Assembly (NCBI RefSeq): GCF_001704415.2
Contig: NC_030820.1
Span: forward strand, 46,482,036 to 46,546,035
Reading direction: 5' to 3'
Source: Capra hircus
Lineage: Eukaryota > Chordata > Mammalia > Artiodactyla > Bovidae
Length of the DNA stretch: 64,000 nt
Shown here in pieces: positions 57,542 to 64,000 of this stretch; positions within the stretch are counted from its first letter, which is position 1; each line of letters starts with the position of its first letter. A model generated the notes under the pieces. That model was not told the origin of the DNA. It did not search any database and was given only the letters and a program-made list of their open reading frames with translations. The position numbers and the translations under genes are program-made.

Positions 57542-57989
57542 CCTTCCCCCATACCATCTGATGGAACTTGGGCCCTAATTGGTAGGTCTTAGGTTTGGCA
57601 ACCCCTGAGGGGCTGCCACCAACAGAGATAAACCCAGGTCCTCAACCCAAGACAGTGGTTTGACCATTTACAGATGAGGGAACAAGTCCTAGAAAAAGGT
57701 TCAATGAATCGGCCCCAAAACCCCAGGGTAGAGTTAGGACAAAAATCCAGCCTCACTGAACAGCTGTCCCCAGCTATTCCTACAATTCTTGGTTCCGCCG
57801 GGGGCCTGAACTCAAGATTCCTAAAGAATATTCTAATTTCACTTTCTATTTGGAAAACTAGAACCAAGTCCGAACACATTCAAACCATAAACTCTGAAGG
57901 AAGAATATCAAAGCCTCTCCCAGATGCACCTTCACATTCCCATCCCCAACCCTCCTATAATGCAGCAGACACACATACACGTCCACCAG
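57542..57989. other. Short unique spacer downstream of RASSF2
   Basis: 57620-57740 has MIR-like text (TTTACAGATGAGGGAACAAG). Nothing else recognised. Confidence 0.45.
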
Positions 57990-58009
57990 AAAATTCTTTT
58001 TGAGAGTGC

Positions 58010-58015
58010 TTTATT
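58010..58015 (-). terminator. RASSF2 polyadenylation signal AATAAA
   Basis: TTTATT on the plus strand. It is the most distal canonical hexamer in the run of sequence downstream of the RASSF2 stop. Confidence 0.65.
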
Positions 58016-58397
58016 CAAAAAGATCTAAGTCAGGTGCTTTAAAACATATCAAAATGTTACAGAAATTCACAGTTCCCTACTGAGGACTTGTCAAGTTACA
58101 TTAAGATATCTAAACACATCAGTTTATAAATTCAGAACCAAACATTGAACCAGGTCATGTACCATTGCTTGAAAAGCAAGTTATGATTAAGATAAAAGAT
58201 ACTTCACAAAGCTAAATCAAATGGGGAAACCCTTAAGAAACACTAGCAGTTATATACCAGAAACCAGCAGCTTGGAAAACAGGTCTGCGATCTGCTGGGG
58301 AGGCTCCACGGGTAAACTGAGTTTCTCCCTTTACAGCTGGTCCATGTCTAGCGCTCGGCTATAACACAGTGGGAGCTGTAACCTCCCATGACAGGGT

Positions 58398-58650
58398 TGC
58401 TGCTGCTGCTGCTAAGTCGCTTCAGTCGTATCCGACTCTGTGCGACCCTAGAGAAGGCAGCCCACTAGGCTCCCCCGTCTCTGGGATTCTCCAGGCAAGA
58501 ACACTGGAGTGGGTTGCCATTTCCTTCTCCAATGCATGAAAGTGAAGTCGCTCAGTCGTGTCCAACCCTCAGCGACCCCATGGACTGCAGCCTTCCAGGC
58601 TCCTGTCCATGGGATTTTCCAGGCAAGAGTACTGGAGTGGGGTGCCATTG
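58398..58650 (-). mobile_element. Bov-A2 SINE in the RASSF2 3' UTR
   Basis: GCT-repeat tail, two Bov-A units, ATGCATGAAAGTGAA linker. Same strand as RASSF2. Confidence 0.93.
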
Positions 58651-58860
58651 GATAAATGCTGTCAATTCCCTCAGAAAGAAAGGGTGCCGCATTTCTCTAT
58701 TTTTACCTCTAGATCATTTCTGATCCCGTCTGCCTCCAGCAAGAAGACTTTGTGTAAAATAATTTAAGTAGAGACTTGACTAGAGAATCTGTATTGCTGC
58801 ATCGGTGCTCAAGGAGATCTCTGCCTCCTATCTAGGCCTTCACATCATGGTTTGGGCGCT

Positions 58861-59076
58861 CTGCTGGTGTGCTAAGTCCCTTCAGTCCTATCCAACTCTG
58901 TGCGACCCTTATGAACTATAGCCTGCCAGGCTGCTCTGTCCATAAGATTCTCCAGGCAACAATATTGGAGTGGGTTGCCACGCCTTTCTCCAGGGGATCT
59001 TCCTGACCTAGGGGCTGAATCCGTGTGTTAGATCTTCTGCACTGGCAGGCAGGTTCATTACTACTAGGGCCACCTA
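58861..59076 (-). mobile_element. Bov-tA SINE in the RASSF2 3' UTR
   Basis: Full but diverged (head ends GGGCCACCTATGGGA). Confidence 0.88.
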
Positions 59077-61842
59077 TGGGATTCCTTTGTTCATACAGAA
59101 ATTCCTCCTGGAGATGTATCTACGGCACCGTGTTCTGTGCTACAGAGCTTTGAAACAGTTTTGTTTTTTAAAGACAGCATCTCTTTTCTTTAAGAGAGCT
59201 TCTTCTCCTTCTGTGATCCATCTCTCCTTCCAATCTCCTAACCCTGAAGTAACTGCCCAAACTCCAGAGAAAGAATTCTGGCCAAGACATTTTTGCATCA
59301 GAGACTGTGTTTTGAGTGACTTTTTTATTTTCTGGTCTTTATGTCCTAAAGTCTTATCGACATAGATGACAAAATATCATTATCTGGAGGTCTCTAGGAG
59401 AGTGTCTTGTTTTCTTTCTGGTAGAAAGGAGGGAAAGGTGAATATATTATTCCTTGAAGTCTCAGGCCAAAACCTCAACCTCAGGGCTCAGCATCTGTCA
59501 CAGGGATGGCTAATCTCAGATTCTCCCACCTCAGCCTCAACTCAGAGTTCAAGTCCAAACGCCTGGAGGTCAGTATGCATTCGTTGCAGTTTGCGCAGTC
59601 AAGCCTATTTTGTGCTTTTCAGTTCCTCCTCAAGGTAACCACTCCCCCTCCCCCTACAATTTAACTCCTCACGTTCTCACTAATGTAATTACTAAGAATG
59701 TTACCTTGTGCTTAATTCCAACATCACCTGGAGGACTGGATCCCCTTATCACCAATCAGATAAACTCAAGTTTTTCCTTCATTTGATCACCTTATAACAT
59801 AAGCTCCGGGAAAAAGATTAAGTTGGATGAGGCTATGTTGCTTTTCACAAGTGAGGGAAAAAACCCTATAAAGTGGCCCTTTGTTCATCACACGATTTCA
59901 GGTTCACTGCACACAATTACATAAATGCACACAAATCTGTCCAGGAGTTCAAAGCTGCAAGGCCATGTGATACCAGTGAGAAAATACAGCTCTACATCAC
60001 AGCAGTGTCTCTATTTCAAAGAATCTTTCCAAAATTCCTGATTGGGTTATTAGTACATGAGAAATGATTTCTAAACAGGGTAAGCCAAAATGGAAAACTG
60101 GGGTCTGCATTAAGTGGAATGTATCATGTAAGATATTTCCCTTAATTCCACCCCAATCCCCAATCTTTAAAAATACCAAGTCTACCCCAGTATCACTTTC
60201 TCAGAAAGTGATCTGGCAAATTGACATTTTGCAACATTTCCATGTTTAATACTATCAAAATGTTAGTGCAAATTAAAGAGAACTTTCATAAACCAAAATA
60301 GCTGTCCAATAAAAGTTAGTCATTAGTAATTTACATTGTGGAAAATTTTTTCCCAAGCCATTCAAGGAAGATTATTATTAGGGCCAACAAAGGCTTTGAA
60401 CATTCAAAATAAAAATAACCAGAAGAAAAGTTTTCCAAGTCATTTCTCAAATGCAAAATTCAGGAAGTATGTTTGCATTCACAAAACTGTTCTTTCCCAT
60501 CTGTAACAAAGGAAGCCTCTCCCTGGGCCCCTATTATTTTCTGTGCATTTTGCAGAAGCCCACTGAGGAGGCTAAGGCCCTCCTGATTTCCAGTCCACCC
60601 TGCACAAGGCTGGTGGATATCCCCACAGAGGCAGTAAGCTTAGCAAAATGACAGGTGGCAGCATACCATCTTCTCGAAAGTCAACAATGAAACCACAGCT
60701 GTAAGCCATCTAAAGAGGTCTTTCTTGGAAGCCATAGGGGCAGATGGGGGCAAGGGTGCCCAGGGCAGGAAGAGCTCTGCTGCAAAGGTCCACTTTCCTT
60801 GCAGGCACAGATCAGTGGCTCTTCTTTCCTCAACTGCCCAGCTCTCCAAATCTTCAGAGAGGAGGTAGAGAAGAGACGGGGAGTTTATTCCAACAAGGCT
60901 CAGACTCTTGCTGTTAGGAGCTTCTGGCCCTGCTTGGTTGACCTCCACAGCCAGCACCCTGTTCCAACCATCCATCTAACCCTCTTCAAACAGTATCAGC
61001 TGTACTGGGGCTGAGCTACTTGTCAGTCTTCCCAATGGGGGCTCCAAGGGACAGACTCTTCTTGCCCTTTCCCCTCCGTTGGAGTCTCTCTAAATATCAC
61101 CCAGGTAGCTGCTCAGAGAAGCTGAGAGAGAAGCTCCATCCTAACTATGCACCATCACAGGGCAGCCCAAAAGGCATCTCTGAACCCCATACTTGGTAAA
61201 CAGCAGAAGTCTTCATTCCTAAGAGTCCATTTCCACATACAATGTGAGAGCAACCTGCAAGAATATAGTGGTTGGAAAGTTTAAAGGCTTGACTTCAAAC
61301 ATAGGACTTCAGCTCCGAGTGCAGGAAGACTCCTTGATTATGTGCAAATAGACTGAACTTACAGGCACCTGTCATTCTACAAGAAGTCTTCACATTTCCC
61401 TAAGGAGGGGAAATTTCCCAGCCACCCAAGACTAGGCCCTGATCTCGCCAGCCAGTCAGCACCTTATACAAACAAGTGAGACCTGTTTCATAAGACATTT
61501 CTTTCAACTCAGGAGGCACCAAAGAACTGGGGTCAACAGCTTGGCATGCTGAGAGAAACATCAGGCTCCCCCTATCTCCAAGAAGTAGCTAGGGAGGCAA
61601 GGGCCAAAGAAGGGTCCATTCTTTACTGGCATCCAGACAGATACATCCTTGTTATTTAGAACAATCAAAGTTTCCAGTGTAAAAACCTGTGGGCTTATTG
61701 CATCTACCCCACTGATAGTTTATCTTCTTTTTTTTCATCAGACCTGCCTTGAGGGCATGGTTTGTTAATTAATTTGTTTATTTCCAGGGATCTCAGACTC
61801 TCAGATCCTTCTAGGCATACAAAGAGAATATCTATTAACACA

Positions 61843-62156
61843 GTGAAAGTGAAAGTCACTCAGTCTTATCTCCATGGACTGTAGCCCATCAGGCTCCTCT
61901 GCCCATGGAATTCTCCAGGCAGGAATAATGGAGTGGGTAGCCATTCCCTTCTCCAGGGATCTTCCCAACCCAGGAACAAACCCCGGTCTCCTGTATTGCA
62001 GGCGGATTCTTTATCATCTGAGCCACCAGGGTAGCCCAAGAATACCGGAGTGGGTAGCCTGTCTCTTCTCCAGGAGATCGTCCCAACCCAGAAATCGAAC
62101 CGGGGTCTCCTGCATTGCAGGTGGATTTTTTACCAGCTGAGCTACCAGGGAAGCTC
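61843..62156 (-). mobile_element. Bov-tA SINE with duplicated tRNA head, in the RASSF2 3' UTR
   Basis: Body plus head, then a second partial body and head from about 62038. Perfect 11-bp duplications CTATTAACACA at 61832-61842 and 62157-62167. Same architecture as 8140-8455. Confidence 0.94.
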
Positions 62157-62653
62157 CTATTAACACATAAATACCCCAGTTGGTGAGTTTGCTAGGCCTT
62201 CTTTTCCTTCTAAAGTTGAGCAGATATGTATGGTTGCTCCCTGGCACTTGAGAGGAGAAATCTTTTCTTCAGTCTGAAACCCCTCAGACTGGCAGTGACT
62301 TCTCTGATTTCCCTGCCTACAAGCAGCATATTTGCCAGCCTCAAGCACTAGTGCTGGGTTCTTGGAATTGAACTGCATGTGAATATATCATGTAGGCATG
62401 TGGATGTGTACCATATGAGCACACACGTGTGCACACACATTTTGGGTCCTCCTTATAATAAAAATTGAAAGTCCTCATGAGTGAAGCAAAGGAGCAGGGA
62501 AAGAAAGGAGAGGGAGTTGCTGGCTTCTCCATTGTGGTTTGAAAGCTGGAAAGATTTGCTTTTAAATGTTTCCATGGAAGGCATCCAGCTTCCTGTGAGT
62601 CTTCTCTGGCAACAAAGGCCTCCGCAGCATCTGGATCCCCTTCTTCTAGTGGC

Positions 62654-62723
62654 TCAGATTGTTGCTGGGGTCTCAGCTATCTCCTCCAGCCTCTGCCGAA
62701 TCATTAGGCGGAGCACAGTGTAC
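62654..62723 (-). CDS. RASSF2: RASSF2 terminal coding exon (C-terminus)
   Basis: The minus strand shows acceptor TTTCCCCAG (ending at 62724) followed by the final codons, reading YTVLRLMIRQRLEEIAETPA then TI and TGA at 62656-62654. This is the known C-terminal tail of RASSF2 and completes the SARAH coiled coil. The first base of the exon, G at 62723, completes the Lys codon split with the exon at 63864. The open frame continues upstream into the intron; that part is not coding. Confidence 0.95.
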
Positions 62724-63863
62724 CTGGGGAAAGAAGAGCTGCAGTGGAGAGCAGAAGGCAACACACTCCCTCTCGTGACCCTCCCCACCACCTGCGGGAC
62801 CAGATGCGTCAACCCTTTGCTTCTTTTACTGGCCCACTCTTGAACCACTTCATTACTTGTGTTCATTACCACAACAGGATGAAAGGGCTGAAGAGGCTCA
62901 CTCCAAACTATTATAATTATTTTATAAGTATTAGAAAATCTGACAAAGAATGAGAAGGTGAAATAACATGAACAGTAATAAGGTTCCCTTCACTGAGTGC
63001 TTAATATGCTTAAGGCACTATACATAGAGGATTACATAATCCTCAACTAGGCTGGACCATAGGAAATTGCCATTATTTTTACCATTTGGAGGAGCCTACA
63101 AAAATGGCAACTTCATATGGTTCAACCTAATATTAGCATCTGCATTTTGCCAAAGAGGATATAGTAACTACCAGGCATGGAGGTCCATGGCTTATTGATA
63201 AGTACTGTTTTTTATACCTTTCCTGAATTATGGCAATTCAGATACTGGACTGGACACTATTATACAGAGTGAACATGGCTTTGCACTACACAGCAAAAAC
63301 TATTTTTAAAGTTTGGCATAGTAAGTGCTCAATAAATGCTAATTGCTATCATACTAGTTATCACTTTATTCTCTAGTGGCAAGAAAACCTCAGTTGTTCT
63401 GCCATATCTGTGAAATGTAATCTATTTTGTGACTAAATATGACCAAAAAAAAAAAAATCCTTCCTAGAACAAAGTTTTAGTACTGGACTTTTCAACTCAA
63501 ATGCAATTTCCAGAAGAGATGTTTAAAAAAAAAAAGGAGGAAAGATACAAGGAAGGGATTTTAGAGGTACTCTGCTCAGATGAATTTCCACTACTGAGAC
63601 AATCTTCCTAAAATCCTCAGAATATTTTTATGTCCCATATCAAAATGAGAAGTTGAACAAGAAGCAGAAAGACGAACACACCAACACAAGTTTCATGTCC
63701 CCATCTGACATATGGCATTGTCAACAGGAAGTCCCCTGAACAAAGTCCATAAGACCCAGATCCCGGCAGCAGCTCACGTAGCCCCTGCAGGGCTCCAGAA
63801 CAGAGCCTTCTCTCATTGAGGCCTCAGGAGAATGCAACCAGCCACCCCAGGGGCCATGCTTAC
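62724..63863 (-). other. RASSF2: RASSF2 last intron
   Basis: Bounded by donor GTAAG (63863) and acceptor CCCCAG (62724), phase 2 (the Lys codon is split AA/G). It holds a MIR-like tract at 62985-63340 including the typical end TAAGTGCTCAATAAATGCTA, and two A-runs (63447-63457 and 63523-63535). No other feature seen. Confidence 0.9.
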
Positions 63864-63961
63864 TTGCGCATCAGCTTCTTGACTTCCCTATCTTCTTCCT
63901 CTTGGAGCTTCTGAATGAAGCTTTTAAGGACAGGCATCTCAAACTTTATATACTGAGCCAC
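63864..63961 (-). CDS. RASSF2: RASSF2 penultimate coding exon (start of SARAH region)
   Basis: On the minus strand a pyrimidine-rich acceptor ending CAG at 63964-63962 precedes an exon beginning GTG GCT CAG, and the exon ends in AA followed by donor GTAAG (63863-63859). It reads VAQYIKFEMPVLKSFIQ and continues through an acidic/basic helix (QEEEDREVKKLMR), recognised as RASSF2. The last two bases (AA) join the first G of the next exon to make Lys, so the reading frame fits exactly. RASSF2 is a Ras-association domain adaptor and tumour suppressor; this segment belongs to the C-terminal SARAH helix that pairs with the MST1/MST2 kinases. The upstream exons are outside the window. Confidence 0.95.
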
Positions 63962-64000
63962 CTGAGGAGGAAAAAGTAAGTCTGGGCTATAAGACCCCTA

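Larger units (their letters stand above)
57990..62653 (-). other. RASSF2: RASSF2 3' UTR
   Basis: From the stop codon the minus strand runs about 4.65 kb to an AATAAA at 58015-58010; cleavage would fall near 57990. A multi-kilobase 3' UTR is known for mammalian RASSF2. It contains Bov-tA/Bov-A2 SINEs at 61843-62156, 58861-59076 and 58398-58650; the rest, about 59.1-61.8 kb, is unique sequence without recognised repeats. Internal AATAAA hexamers at 61782-61777 and 59329-59324 could give shorter forms. The exact 3' end is inferred. Confidence 0.75.

Noticed and set aside
1..64000. An undescribed gene system
   Set aside because: Everything with coding character resolves to PRND, RASSF2 or retroposon remnants; the remaining frames are short and unsupported.

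Overview
The window is nuclear DNA from a ruminant, almost certainly a bovid (cattle, sheep, goat or a close relative). The evidence is the dense load of ruminant-specific retroposons: BovB (RTE) LINEs, Bov-tA and Bov-A2 SINEs, ART2A-like tRNA SINEs and young ruminant L1 tails. Two genes anchor it. At 14.1-14.6 kb on the plus strand is the complete single-exon coding sequence of PRND (doppel, the prion-like protein). At 57.99-63.96 kb on the minus strand are the last two coding exons and the long 3' UTR of RASSF2. This matches the conserved PRNP - PRND - (PRNT) - RASSF2 order of the mammalian prion cluster. PRNP would lie upstream of base 1 and the rest of RASSF2 beyond base 64000. I cannot name the species; position 78 of the PRND coding sequence and codons 50, 110 and 132 are recorded for that purpose.

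Layout. 1-14 kb is the PRNP-PRND intergenic region: four repeat-rich blocks (BovB copies at 2.3, 3.1 and 6.3 kb, L1 tails, an LTR-like element at 8.9-9.4 kb), then mostly unique sequence in which the PRND promoter and non-coding exon 1 should lie. A TATA plus two inverted CCAAT boxes at 10.87-10.91 kb is the best candidate. 14.08-about 17.6 kb is PRND exon 2 with a probable long 3' UTR. 17.6-28 kb is mostly unique sequence with scattered SINEs and an old LTR split by BovB. 28.6-46.3 kb is a retroposon cluster: a nearly complete BovB next to a second copy, L1 remnants, SINEs, a solo LTR inside a SINE, and a full-length BovB with an inverted 5' half. 46.3-58 kb is again mixed, including a GC-rich stretch at 48.57-48.9 kb with two CTCF-like motifs. 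58-64 kb is the RASSF2 3' end.

Function. PRND encodes a GPI-anchored glycoprotein known mainly from testis. RASSF2 encodes a Ras-association/SARAH adaptor that binds MST kinases. They are neighbours by descent, not members of one pathway. They point toward each other (convergent), with about 40 kb of mostly retroposon DNA between their 3' ends.

I found no undescribed biological system. The most informative observations concern retroposon mechanics and sequence quality: a twin-primed BovB with near-identical flanking duplications, two BovB 3'-tail classes, an indel-rich patch at 37.4-37.9 kb that looks like uncorrected sequence, and a replaced segment inside a BovB reverse transcriptase. Repeat family names come from recognised consensus text, not from a database search.
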